64,000 bases of DNA from UBA3006 sp036746695. GTDB taxonomy: Bacteria; Actinomycetota; Acidimicrobiia; Acidimicrobiales; Ilumatobacteraceae. Positions within the stretch are counted from its first letter, which is position 1, and every line of letters begins with the position of its first letter. The position numbers were made by a program, and so were the translations under genes. This document shows, in pieces, positions 1 to 8,279 of this stretch. Below the pieces are notes generated by a model that had not been told where the DNA came from, made no database searches, and worked only from the letters and a program-made list of their open reading frames with translations. Where the stretch lies: contig DAIODP010000001.1 in assembly GCA_036746695.1 (NCBI GenBank), positions 1,302,001 to 1,366,000 of the forward strand, written 5' to 3'.

Positions 1-1
1 T

Positions 2-1333
2 TCCGATAGAGGCATGAACGAAGCATCGTGGGTGTTTCATCGCAACGTTCGAGCAAACAACAAGCACTCGTCGATGCGCGAGCCAAGAAAGGTTTCGCTC
101 AACACGTGGGAAGCCGTTTATTTCAACCACGACGCACAACAATTGGGAGCGTTGGCCGAAACCGCCAGCCAGTGCGGTGTCGAGCGCTTTGTTCTGGATG
201 ATGGTTGGTTTGGCGCACGTCGAAACGATGCTGCCGGCCTTGGTGATTGGGTGGTTTCCAAAGACGTGTATCCGCAAGGTCTTACGCCGTTGATTTCGCA
301 CGTTCGCTCTTTGGGCATGCAGTTCGGTATTTGGGTCGAACCCGAAATGGTGAACGTTGATAGCAACGTGTACCGCCAGCACCCAGAGTGGGTGCTGAGC
401 GAACCCGGTTATGCAGCCATTTTTTCGCGCAATCAGCTGGTGCTCAATTTGGCAATACCAGAAGCATTCGCGCATGTGGAACAGCAGCTTGATGCGCTGT
501 TAAGCGATCACGACATTGCTTATGTCAAGTGGGACATGAACCGCGCGCATGTTCACGGCAGCGGCGCCGACGGTGCGGCTGGCTCGCATCATCAGACACT
601 TGCCGTTTATCGCTTGCTCGATTCGCTACGGGCCAAGCATCCAACGGTCGAGTTCGAGTCGTGCGCATCTGGCGGCGGTCGAATTGATCACGCGATGTTG
701 CAGAGAACCGAACGAGTGTGGACAAGCGACTGCAATGATGCCCTCGAGCGCCAACAGATTCAGAGGAACATTTCCATGTTGGTGCCGATCGAGGTGCTGG
801 GTGCGCACATTGGACCACCTGTTGCTCACACCACGGGTAGAAGGCACACACTTGCGTTTCGCGGAGTGACGGCAATGTTTGGCCATCTGGGCATCGAGTG
901 GAACTTGCTGCAAGCAAAGCCGCACGAGTTGTCGGCGCTTTCCGAAATCATTGGGATCTACAAGAAACATCGTGCGCTTTTGCACAGCGGAAATTTTGCT
1001 CGATACGAGGTTTCTACAGTTGACCCTCAATCCGCCGTTGCGCATGGAGTGATTTCGCAAGACAAGCGTGAGGCGCTGTTGTGTTACGCACAACTGCAAA
1101 CAGCCGCGAGCCTGGTGCCTGCAATGTGGAAAGTTTTTGGTTTAGATCCGCAAGCAAGTTATGTAGTTCGGCTTGTGGATTTGCCGGGCGGCGTGCAAGG
1201 TAGTGCGCGAACGTTGCCGCAGTGGTGCGTAAACCCGATCACGCTGACGGGCCAACAGTTGGCCACAGTTGGGCTGCAACCACCTGCGCTTCACCCAGAA
1301 TCTGCAGTCCTCATCCACCTGTTAAGCCAATAG
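2..1333 (+). CDS. alpha-galactosidase, GH36 (5' end missing)
   Basis: C-terminal part of a glycoside hydrolase family 36 alpha-galactosidase, which releases terminal alpha-galactose from oligosaccharides such as melibiose or raffinose. The frame is open to the window edge and GH36 enzymes usually have about 700 residues, so the N-terminal beta-sandwich lies upstream. Counting from the first ATG (position 14), the (beta/alpha)8 barrel is visible: LDDGWFG near residue 61, the nucleophile Asp in VKWDMNR (about 174), the conserved ESCASGGGR, and the acid/base Asp in WTSDCND (about 239). No signal peptide can be judged. It ends 11 nt before gatC and may be co-transcribed with it, but nothing links the functions. 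Confidence 0.88.
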   Translation, partial: SDRGMNEASWVFHRNVRANNKHSSMREPRKVSLNTWEAVYFNHDAQQLGALAETASQCGVERFVLDDGWFGARRNDAAGLGDWVVSKDVYPQGLTPLISHVRSLGMQFGIWVEPEMVNVDSNVYRQHPEWVLSEPGYAAIFSRNQLVLNLAIPEAFAHVEQQLDALLSDHDIAYVKWDMNRAHVHGSGADGAAGSHHQTLAVYRLLDSLRAKHPTVEFESCASGGGRIDHAMLQRTERVWTSDCNDALERQQIQRNISMLVPIEVLGAHIGPPVAHTTGRRHTLAFRGVTAMFGHLGIEWNLLQAKPHELSALSEIIGIYKKHRALLHSGNFARYEVSTVDPQSAVAHGVISQDKREALLCYAQLQTAASLVPAMWKVFGLDPQASYVVRLVDLPGGVQGSARTLPQWCVNPITLTGQQLATVGLQPPALHPESAVLIHLLSQ

Positions 1334-1344
1334 CATTAAGGGTT

Positions 1345-1653
1345 GTGGCAACTCCGCACAGCATCTCAATCGAAACAGTCGCAAAAGTTGCCAACCTGGC
1401 AAGGCTCAACTTGACGCCGCAAGAGATGGCCACCATGGCCCAGCAGTTGTCCGGCATGCTCGAACACTTTGGCGACATCGACAAACTGGATCTTTCGGCA
1501 GTTGTGCCAATGGCACAAGCCGTACCCCTCAAAAACGTTCTCCGCGAGGACGTGGTGATGCCAAGTCTCGACCGCGATGAAGTATTGGCCGCAGCACCCG
1601 ACGCACACGACGGCCGTTTTCGCGTTCCGCCTTCCGCAGGGCAGGAGTCGTAA
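1345..1653 (+). CDS. gatC: Asp/Glu-tRNA amidotransferase subunit C
   Basis: Small subunit (102 aa) of GatCAB, which converts Glu-tRNA(Gln) and/or Asp-tRNA(Asn) to the correct amide form. It stabilises GatA against GatB. The pattern VAKVANLARLNLTPQEM near the N terminus and the closing DEVLAAAP...FRVPP segment are typical of the family. I place the start at GTG 1345 because it gives the usual length and lies just after the upstream stop. A longer frame opens at 1222 but runs through the alpha-galactosidase gene. An AGGAG near the end of this gene serves gatA. Confidence 0.9.
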   Translation: MATPHSISIETVAKVANLARLNLTPQEMATMAQQLSGMLEHFGDIDKLDLSAVVPMAQAVPLKNVLREDVVMPSLDRDEVLAAAPDAHDGRFRVPPSAGQES

Positions 1654-1655
1654 CA

Positions 1656-3083
1656 ATGGCCACGCCATTTGCAACCGCCATTCAGATTGCGCAGTCCATC
1701 CGCGATGGTTCCACAACGGCATCCGCTGTACTGGAGCAACATCTTGCTCGCATCAACGAACGTGAAGGCGAAATTCATGCGTTCAACTTGGTGACGACTG
1801 ATCAGGCTCGCGCAACTGCTCAACACATCGACGAACAGGCGAAGGCGGGCAACGCACTCGGCGCTTTGGCTGGCGTGCCAGTTGCGCTCAAAGACAACAT
1901 GTGCACACGCGGCATCGCCACCACCTGCTCATCAAAGATTCTTGAAGGCTGGAAACCTCCGTACGACGCAACCGTGGTGACACGTCTGCAACAAGCGGGT
2001 GCGGTCATGGTTGGCAAAACCAATCTCGACGAGTTTGCAATGGGCTCCAGCACCGAAAACTCGGCGTTCGGTCCAACGCGCAACCCACTCGATACTTCTC
2101 GAGTGCCAGGCGGTTCAAGCGGCGGCAGCGCTGCCGCGGTTGCTGCCGGTTTTGCAGCAGCAAGTTTGGGCAGCGACACGGGTGGAAGCATTCGTCAACC
2201 GGCTTCGTTGTGCGGCCTTGTCGGTGTCAAGCCAACTTATGGTTTGGTGAGTCGTCAGGGCATCGTTGCTTTCGCCAGCAGCCTCGATCAAGTTGGCCCG
2301 TTCACGCACACAGTTGCCGACGCCGCATTACTGATGGAAGTAATTGGTGGGCACGATCCGCTGGATTCAACTTCGCTTCCGCAACCACTTCCGTCACTTA
2401 CTGCAGTGCTGGACCAAGGTGTTAAGGGAATGCGAATCGGTCGTTTGGTTGGCATGCCCGAGGGCTGCGAACCAGAAGTGCTTGCACGGCTCGAAGCCGC
2501 ATTCGTTGCTTTGCAACAGGCTGGCGCCACCATTGTCGACATCACATTGCCGTCGCTCGAATTTGGAATCACTGCGTACTACCTCATTGCGCCTGCAGAG
2601 GCCAGCAGCAACCTTGCTCGTTACGACGGCGTCCGCTACGGACTGCGCGTCGATTCGCCCGATCTCAATTCGATGTACGGCGCAACACGGGCCGCAGGTT
2701 TCGGTGCAGAAGTAAAGCGCCGCATCATGCTGGGAACATACGCATTGTCAGCTGGTTACTTCGATGCCTATTACGGCAAGGCGCTGAAGGTTCGTCGTCT
2801 CATCGCCGACGATTTTGCTACGGCGTATTCCTCGTGTGATGTCATCCTTACGCCAACGTCGCCAACCGTTGCGTTCCCTATTGGTGAAAAAGCCGACGAC
2901 CCACTCACCATGTATCTCTGCGACGTCTTCACCATTCCAACCAACCTTGCTGGGCACTGCGCAATGAGTGTTCCGTTTGGCACGGGTGCGCACAACATGC
3001 CGGTTGGCGTGCAGGTGCTTGCACCGGCGCTTGGCGAACAAGCAATGTTCCGCGTTGCCGCACAATTGGAGCGCGCGTCATGA
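1656..3083 (+). CDS. gatA: Asp/Glu-tRNA amidotransferase subunit A (amidase)
   Basis: 475-aa amidase-signature subunit that hydrolyses glutamine and passes ammonia to GatB. The full Ser-cisSer-Lys triad is present: Lys79 in VALKDNM, Ser154 in PGGSSGG and Ser178 in DTGGSIRQP, with the glycine-serine-rich signature between. Start ATG 1656 follows a CAGGAG Shine-Dalgarno motif and lies 2 nt after gatC. The 3' end overlaps gatB by an ATGA, so the C-A-B subunits are translationally linked. Length and motifs are normal for the family. Confidence 0.97.
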   Translation: MATPFATAIQIAQSIRDGSTTASAVLEQHLARINEREGEIHAFNLVTTDQARATAQHIDEQAKAGNALGALAGVPVALKDNMCTRGIATTCSSKILEGWKPPYDATVVTRLQQAGAVMVGKTNLDEFAMGSSTENSAFGPTRNPLDTSRVPGGSSGGSAAAVAAGFAAASLGSDTGGSIRQPASLCGLVGVKPTYGLVSRQGIVAFASSLDQVGPFTHTVADAALLMEVIGGHDPLDSTSLPQPLPSLTAVLDQGVKGMRIGRLVGMPEGCEPEVLARLEAAFVALQQAGATIVDITLPSLEFGITAYYLIAPAEASSNLARYDGVRYGLRVDSPDLNSMYGATRAAGFGAEVKRRIMLGTYALSAGYFDAYYGKALKVRRLIADDFATAYSSCDVILTPTSPTVAFPIGEKADDPLTMYLCDVFTIPTNLAGHCAMSVPFGTGAHNMPVGVQVLAPALGEQAMFRVAAQLERAS

Positions 3084-4543
3084 GCAACGCATCGTCTGCT
3101 CCACAGCACAGCACCGCATTGCCAAACGGCTGGGAAATGGTTGTTGGCCTTGAAGTACACGTGGAATTGGATACGAAAACCAAGTTGTTTTCCGCAAGCC
3201 CAAACCATTTTGGTGACGAGCCAAACACCAATATCGACCCGGTAACACTTGGTCTTCCTGGCGCGCTCCCTGTTCTCAACAAGCACGCAGTGGAGTTGGC
3301 AATTCGCCTTGGTCTTGCGCTCAATTGCACGGTGCAACCGAGCACGTTTCACCGCAAGAACTACTTCTACCAAGACATGCCGAAGGCCTATCAAATCAGC
3401 CAGTACGACCAACCGATCAACATCGATGGCTTCATGATGTTGCCGGGAGACGTGCGTATCGGCATCGAGCGCGCGCACTTAGAAGAAGACACGGGCAAGT
3501 CGACGCACATCGGTGGCTCGAGCGGCCGTATTCACGGCAGCGACTATTCGTTGGTCGACTTCAACCGTGCCGGCGTTCCGCTCGTCGAAATTGTTTCTCG
3601 CCCAGACATTCGAAACTCCGATCAGGCTCGCCAATATGTTGCCGAGCTTCGTGCCATCTTGCTGGCCGTTGGCGCAAGCGACGCAAAAATGGAAGAAGGC
3701 TCCATGCGTTGCGACGTCAACGTGTCGGTGCGCAAGCCTGGCGCCGAGTTTGGTACGCGCTGCGAAATCAAGAACGTCAACTCCATTCGCGCGGTTGGCA
3801 AAGCAATCGATTACGAGGCGCGCCGCCAAATTGATGTACTCGAATCGGGCGGCACCATTCGCCAAGAAACCCGCCACTGGGACGATGCCGAGGGCCGAAC
3901 ACACACATTGCGAAGCAAAGAAGATGCCGACGACTATCGCTATTTCTTAGAACCCGACTTAGTGCTTCTTGATCCAGGCACCGAATGGATCGAACAAATT
4001 CGCGCCTCGCTTCCAATGTTGCCCGCCGCACGTCGTGCACAACTTGCCACCCTCACTGGGGCAAATAAGGAAAGCGAATCGGTGTATGTCGTTGTCGAAC
4101 GCGGACAAGATGAATTCATCGCCGCTGTTGCGCAAGCAGGTGGCGATGCCGGCCGTGCGTTGGTGTACGTGCAACAGGCATTTGCTGAAGAGGGCGCAAC
4201 GCCTGCTGTTTCGGCGGCGCATCTTGCTGCACTCACGCAAATGGAACGCGATGCAAAAGTGACCGCAACGCAAGCAAAAACCATTCTCGCTGAGATGGTT
4301 GCAAACGGCGGGGGAGACCCGGCCGCTATTGCCGCCGCAAAAGGTTTTGAAGCGCTCGACACCAGCGCAGTTGAGGCCATGGTCGACGCCGCAATCGCAC
4401 AGCAAGCAGATGCCTGGGCGAAGTATTGCGCCGGCGAAGAAAAGGCCATGGGTGCTCTTGTCGGCGCCATCATGAAGGCCTCGCAGGGCAAGGCCGACGG
4501 CAAGGTCGTTACTGCTATTCTGCAATCACGCCGCTCCCAGTAG
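3080..4543 (+). CDS. gatB: Asp/Glu-tRNA amidotransferase subunit B
   Basis: 487-aa subunit that binds the misacylated tRNA, activates the tRNA-bound side-chain carboxylate with ATP and transfers ammonia to it. The N-terminal GatB catalytic domain begins with WEMVVGLEVHVELDTKTKLF and contains the conserved YFYQDMPKAYQISQYDQP segment and EEGSMRCDVNVSV. The C-terminal third is the helical YqeY-like tRNA-binding tail. It overlaps gatA by 4 nt and is the last gene of the group. No terminator is visible in the 86 nt before the iron transporter operon. Confidence 0.97.
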   Translation: MSNASSAPQHSTALPNGWEMVVGLEVHVELDTKTKLFSASPNHFGDEPNTNIDPVTLGLPGALPVLNKHAVELAIRLGLALNCTVQPSTFHRKNYFYQDMPKAYQISQYDQPINIDGFMMLPGDVRIGIERAHLEEDTGKSTHIGGSSGRIHGSDYSLVDFNRAGVPLVEIVSRPDIRNSDQARQYVAELRAILLAVGASDAKMEEGSMRCDVNVSVRKPGAEFGTRCEIKNVNSIRAVGKAIDYEARRQIDVLESGGTIRQETRHWDDAEGRTHTLRSKEDADDYRYFLEPDLVLLDPGTEWIEQIRASLPMLPAARRAQLATLTGANKESESVYVVVERGQDEFIAAVAQAGGDAGRALVYVQQAFAEEGATPAVSAAHLAALTQMERDAKVTATQAKTILAEMVANGGGDPAAIAAAKGFEALDTSAVEAMVDAAIAQQADAWAKYCAGEEKAMGALVGAIMKASQGKADGKVVTAILQSRRSQ

Positions 4544-4569
4544 GGGCCATCGGGCCGAGTTGCAATAAC

Positions 4570-4608
4570 TGTTAGGCAACCCTAACATACTGTTAGGCAT
4601 ACCTAACA
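4570..4608 (+). promoter_or_regulatory. two tandem DtxR/IdeR-like operator boxes
   Basis: Two 18-bp sites of form TGTTAGG-N4-CCTAACA. The one at 4570-4587 has one mismatch in its arms and the one at 4591-4608 is perfect. They start 21 bp apart, about two helical turns, and lie immediately upstream of the iron-transporter lipoprotein gene. The half-site resembles the TTAGG/CCTAA arms of DtxR/IdeR iron boxes, so iron- (or manganese-) dependent repression is the natural reading. No regulator gene of this family is in the window. Confidence 0.8.
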
Positions 4609-4629
4609 TATTGAGGGAGTGATCACCTG

Positions 4630-5673
4630 ATGAAGCAGACACCAAAAATCTCAAGTCTGAAAAAAGTAGTGCTCGGTGTTGTCGCGGTAACAGCGCTTGC
4701 GGGTTGCTCGGTAAGCAATAGCGAATCACCAAGTACATCATCGGGCCCGTTGGTGGTGTATAGCGGACGAAGTGAGGCACTCGTTGCCGAGCTGTTTTCG
4801 CAGTTTTCGACCGAGACAGGTATTGAGCTTGAAGTTCGTTATGCAGACTCGGGTGAACTTGCGGCGTTGTTGATCACCGAAGGTGATGCTTCTCCTGCCG
4901 ATGTGTACTTTTCGCAAGACGCAGGTGCGCTTGGTGCAGTTGAAGATGCTGGATTGTTCAGTGCATTACCTACCGACATCACCCAGTTGGTTGACAGCAA
5001 GTTTCGTTCAACGCAAGATCGTTGGGTTGCCACGAGCGGGCGTGCTCGCGTAGCGGTGTACAACCCGGATTTGGTGTCAACAGTTCCCAACACCATTGAC
5101 GACATTTTGGATCCAGTGTGGAAGGGGAAGGTTGGCTTCGCTCCGACCAATGCTTCGTGGCAATCATTTGTGACGGCACTCCGGGTTGTTCGAGGCGAAG
5201 ATGAAGCGGAGCAGTGGCTCACGGCTTTTAAGGCGAATGAGCCCGTTGCTTACGAGAAAAATGCTGCCGTGCGCGACGCGGTGAATGCTGGCGAGGTGTC
5301 GATGGGATTGATAAACCACTACTACCTCTACGAAAAGATTGCAGCAGAAGGTGCCGACGCAGTTACAGCAAAAAATCATTACTTCACTAATGGCGACATT
5401 GGTGGTCTGATCAATGTTGCTGGTGTGGGGGTTCTTGAATCATCAAAGAACAAAGACTCAGCCAACCAGCTTGTGAAGTTTCTGTTGTCAGCTCAGGGCC
5501 AAGAGTATTTTGCGCAAAAGACGTTTGAGTATCCAATGGCGGCAGGAATCTCTGCGTACGGCGATCTTCCATCAATTGAAGAACTCAATCCTCCGGCCAT
5601 CGATTTGTCAGACTTGAAGTCGATTGCAAAGACTCAGGAACTCCTAGCGAAGACAGGTCTGCTTACTAAATGA
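4630..5673 (+). CDS. fbpA: iron(III) ABC transporter substrate-binding lipoprotein
   Basis: 347-aa extracytoplasmic binding protein for ferric iron. Residues 1-26 form a lipoprotein signal with lipobox LAGC (lipidated Cys26). The mature part matches the FbpA/FutA type: LVVYSGRSEALVAEL at the start, DVYFSQDAGALG, and the diagnostic tyrosine pair Tyr231-Tyr232 in NHYYLYEK that ligates Fe(III) in this family. Start ATG 4630 lies behind a GAGGGAG motif. It is first in a three-gene operon, each junction a 4-nt ATGA overlap, and sits under two DtxR-like boxes. Confidence 0.92.
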   Translation: MKQTPKISSLKKVVLGVVAVTALAGCSVSNSESPSTSSGPLVVYSGRSEALVAELFSQFSTETGIELEVRYADSGELAALLITEGDASPADVYFSQDAGALGAVEDAGLFSALPTDITQLVDSKFRSTQDRWVATSGRARVAVYNPDLVSTVPNTIDDILDPVWKGKVGFAPTNASWQSFVTALRVVRGEDEAEQWLTAFKANEPVAYEKNAAVRDAVNAGEVSMGLINHYYLYEKIAAEGADAVTAKNHYFTNGDIGGLINVAGVGVLESSKNKDSANQLVKFLLSAQGQEYFAQKTFEYPMAAGISAYGDLPSIEELNPPAIDLSDLKSIAKTQELLAKTGLLTK

Positions 5674-7199
5674 GCAGCAGAGTGCGGGCTCCATTCGCGC
5701 TGGTAGCGCCCGCATTCGTTGCAGCAGTCCTCAGTCTTGTTCCTGTTTGGTATCTGTTTCAAACCGCATTCACCAGTGGGTTCACGGCCGTAGTTGATGA
5801 GTTGATGCAGATCCGAACGCTGCAGCTTGTGTTGCGCAGTTTGTTGTTAATGGTCACCGTCACGAGCGCATCAGTGGTCATCGGAATTTTCGCTGCATGG
5901 GTAGTGGCACGTTCGCCATTACGACCGCGTCTATTGCTGATCATCGCTTTTTCGTTATCGCTGGCGATTCCGTCGTATCTCGCGGCATTTGCTTGGGTCT
6001 CGTGGATCCCCGGTATCAGCGGTTTTTTCGGCGCATTCATCGTGCTGACATTCGTGTGTTATCCGTTCGTGATGTTGCCAGTGATCGCATCGATGGACAT
6101 CAGTGACCCGATGGCCGAAAAAGTAGCGCTCTCGCTTGGTCGACGCCCGTTTGGCGTATTTCGAACGGTGACACTTGGTCAGTCGCGTCCGGCAATAACG
6201 GGCGGCGCGTTACTTGTTGCGTTGTATGTATTGTCCGACTTTGGCGCCGTTGCTGCAATGCGTTATGAGGTATTCACGTGGGTGATTTACGGTGCATATC
6301 GGGCCGGATTCAATCCATCGCGTGCGGCCATATTGTCGTCCGTCTTGCTGATGGCAGCATTGGTGTTAACACTGATTGAAGCTCGAGTGCGATCCAGTCG
6401 CGACACGTTCCGCCTGGGCTCGGGTGTGCGTCGTACGACCAACATTCAGTTCGGTGTTACCGCACGCATTGCAACTATTGCCGGTGCGGTATTGCTGGTT
6501 TCGCTCGGCGCTGGAGTGCCGATCTGGCGAGTGATTTACTGGACGGGATTCGACTCGAATACGGATGTGCAGTGGGACGTTGTATTCAGTTCAATCGCAA
6601 CTTCATTCGGGATTGGCATTGTCACATCAGTAGTGACCGCACTCGTCGCGCTTCCCATTGCGCTTCTCTCGGCGCGGTTTCGAGGCAAAACGTCACAGAT
6701 TCTTGAAGGCTCTACATATGTTGCGCACGCCTTGCCAGGAATTGTGATCGCAATTTCAATTGTGTACTTGGGCATCAGAACACTGCGTCCTCTCTATCAA
6801 GAGATGCCATTGTTGATTTTGGCCCAAGTGCTCATCTTCTTGCCGCTGGCGGTTGCGTCTATGAGGACGGCTATTGCAATGAGTACGCAGTCGTTGGAGC
6901 ATGTTGCTCGTAGCCTTGGGGCAGGTTCGATGATGACGCTGCTACGTGTGACTATTCCATTAGCACTGCCTGGGATTATGGCTGCGGGTGCATTATCAAT
7001 GTTGTCCTCCGTCAAAGAACTTCCGGCCACATTGTTGCTTCGACCGACCGGCACAGAAACACTTGCAACACAAATCTGGAAGTTCAGCGCGGTTTCTGAT
7101 TATGCATCGGTGGGGCCGTTCGCCTTAGCAATGATTCTGCTTGCCGTCGTCCCTGTTGCAGTGCTCACTGCAACAACAAGGCAGGGGATTGCACGATGA
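5670..7199 (+). CDS. fbpB: iron(III) ABC transporter permease, two-domain
   Basis: 509-aa inner-membrane permease that carries two fused MetI-like halves, as usual for FbpB/SfuB: about 12 hydrophobic segments. The two EAA-type cytoplasmic loops fall near KVALSLGRRPFGVFRTVTLGQSRPA in the first half and EHVARSLGAGSMMTLLRVTIPLALPG in the second. It overlaps both neighbours by ATGA and forms the channel for the upstream lipoprotein and downstream ATPase. Confidence 0.92.
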   Translation: MSSRVRAPFALVAPAFVAAVLSLVPVWYLFQTAFTSGFTAVVDELMQIRTLQLVLRSLLLMVTVTSASVVIGIFAAWVVARSPLRPRLLLIIAFSLSLAIPSYLAAFAWVSWIPGISGFFGAFIVLTFVCYPFVMLPVIASMDISDPMAEKVALSLGRRPFGVFRTVTLGQSRPAITGGALLVALYVLSDFGAVAAMRYEVFTWVIYGAYRAGFNPSRAAILSSVLLMAALVLTLIEARVRSSRDTFRLGSGVRRTTNIQFGVTARIATIAGAVLLVSLGAGVPIWRVIYWTGFDSNTDVQWDVVFSSIATSFGIGIVTSVVTALVALPIALLSARFRGKTSQILEGSTYVAHALPGIVIAISIVYLGIRTLRPLYQEMPLLILAQVLIFLPLAVASMRTAIAMSTQSLEHVARSLGAGSMMTLLRVTIPLALPGIMAAGALSMLSSVKELPATLLLRPTGTETLATQIWKFSAVSDYASVGPFALAMILLAVVPVAVLTATTRQGIAR

Positions 7200-8245
7200 C
7201 ACTGAGCCTCTCAATTCGAGATGTTTCTCATCATTACGGGGATCGACTTGTGTTGGATTCGGTAAACCTGGATGTACTGCAGCAGTCAATTACGGCAATC
7301 ATTGGTCCTTCTGGGGTTGGCAAGACAACGCTCCTTCGATTGATCGGCGGTTTTGAAACGCCGGACAGGGGTCGCATCGAAGTGGAAGGTGAAGTTGTCG
7401 CCGAAAACTCGCGACTTGTTATTCCTCCGCAGTCGCGCGGGGTCACCATTGTTCCCCAAGATGGCGCACTGTTTTCGCACCTGAGCGTTGGCGGCAATGT
7501 TGCTTTTGGCCTGAAGAATCGGCGGTCTGCGGCAGCGCGAGCACGAGTGAAGGAAGTTCTCGAAATTGTTGGGTTGGATCGATATGAAAAGCATCGACCA
7601 AGCCAACTTTCGGGTGGAATGCAGCAGCGAGTGGCGCTCGCCCGAGCATTAGCCCCGCATCCTCGGGTGGTATTGCTTGACGAACCGTTTGCTGCGCTTG
7701 ATGCAGGTTTGCGCGAGCAGGTGCGCGAAGAAACGGTTCGCGCGCTGCGTGCAACCAACGCAACAGCAGTCTGGGTTACACACGACCAAGAAGAGGCATT
7801 GTCAACCGCGGATCAGGTGGCGGTGATGATCGCAGGACGCATTCAACAACTCGCAAGCCCAGCAGACCTGTATCAGTTTCCCGTGTCGCGCCAAGTTGCC
7901 GAGTTTGTTGGCGATGTGTTTGTGATCGCCGGTACTTCTGTTGGGTCGGGTGATCATGTTCGTTGCGCGTTGGGTGACATGGTGCCCATTGCACGTCCTT
8001 GTCCGAATGGGCCAGCGAACATTGTGGTGCGACCAGAGCAACTGTCGATTGTCCAGGACGGCACTGCTGGTTCTGTTTCGGTGCACGTCGTGGGATCAAA
8101 GTTTTTCGGTCACGACGGGGTCGTTGAAGGCACCTTTTCAACAGGTGAGCGAGTGGTCATTCGTTTGCAAGCCGATCAATTGCCGCAAATAGGTTCGCGT
8201 GTCGGCGTAGTGGCGCGTGGATCATTGCTTGCATACTCCGATTGA
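7196..8245 (+). CDS. fbpC: iron(III) ABC transporter ATP-binding protein
   Basis: 349-aa ATPase with Walker A GPSGVGKTT (about residues 39-47), signature LSGGMQQR, Walker B VVLLDEPFAALD and the switch His in WVTHDQEE. About 110 residues follow the nucleotide-binding domain and end in a TOBE-like regulatory segment, as in FbpC/PotA-type ATPases. It completes the iron importer and overlaps the permease gene by 4 nt. ilvD starts 25 nt downstream but probably has its own signals. Confidence 0.93.
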   Translation: MTLSLSIRDVSHHYGDRLVLDSVNLDVLQQSITAIIGPSGVGKTTLLRLIGGFETPDRGRIEVEGEVVAENSRLVIPPQSRGVTIVPQDGALFSHLSVGGNVAFGLKNRRSAAARARVKEVLEIVGLDRYEKHRPSQLSGGMQQRVALARALAPHPRVVLLDEPFAALDAGLREQVREETVRALRATNATAVWVTHDQEEALSTADQVAVMIAGRIQQLASPADLYQFPVSRQVAEFVGDVFVIAGTSVGSGDHVRCALGDMVPIARPCPNGPANIVVRPEQLSIVQDGTAGSVSVHVVGSKFFGHDGVVEGTFSTGERVVIRLQADQLPQIGSRVGVVARGSLLAYSD

Positions 8246-8260
8246 TTGATCGCAAGTAGC

Positions 8261-8279
8261 CTTAGTCACGATGACTAAG
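8261..8279 (+). promoter_or_regulatory. perfect inverted repeat across the ilvD start codon
   Basis: CTTAGTCA-CGA-TGACTAAG, with perfect 8-bp arms and a 3-nt centre. The ilvD ATG lies at 8271-8273 inside it. No Shine-Dalgarno motif precedes ilvD. The element could be a repressor operator over a leaderless start, or a hairpin that hides the start codon. Both readings are inference. Confidence 0.5.
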
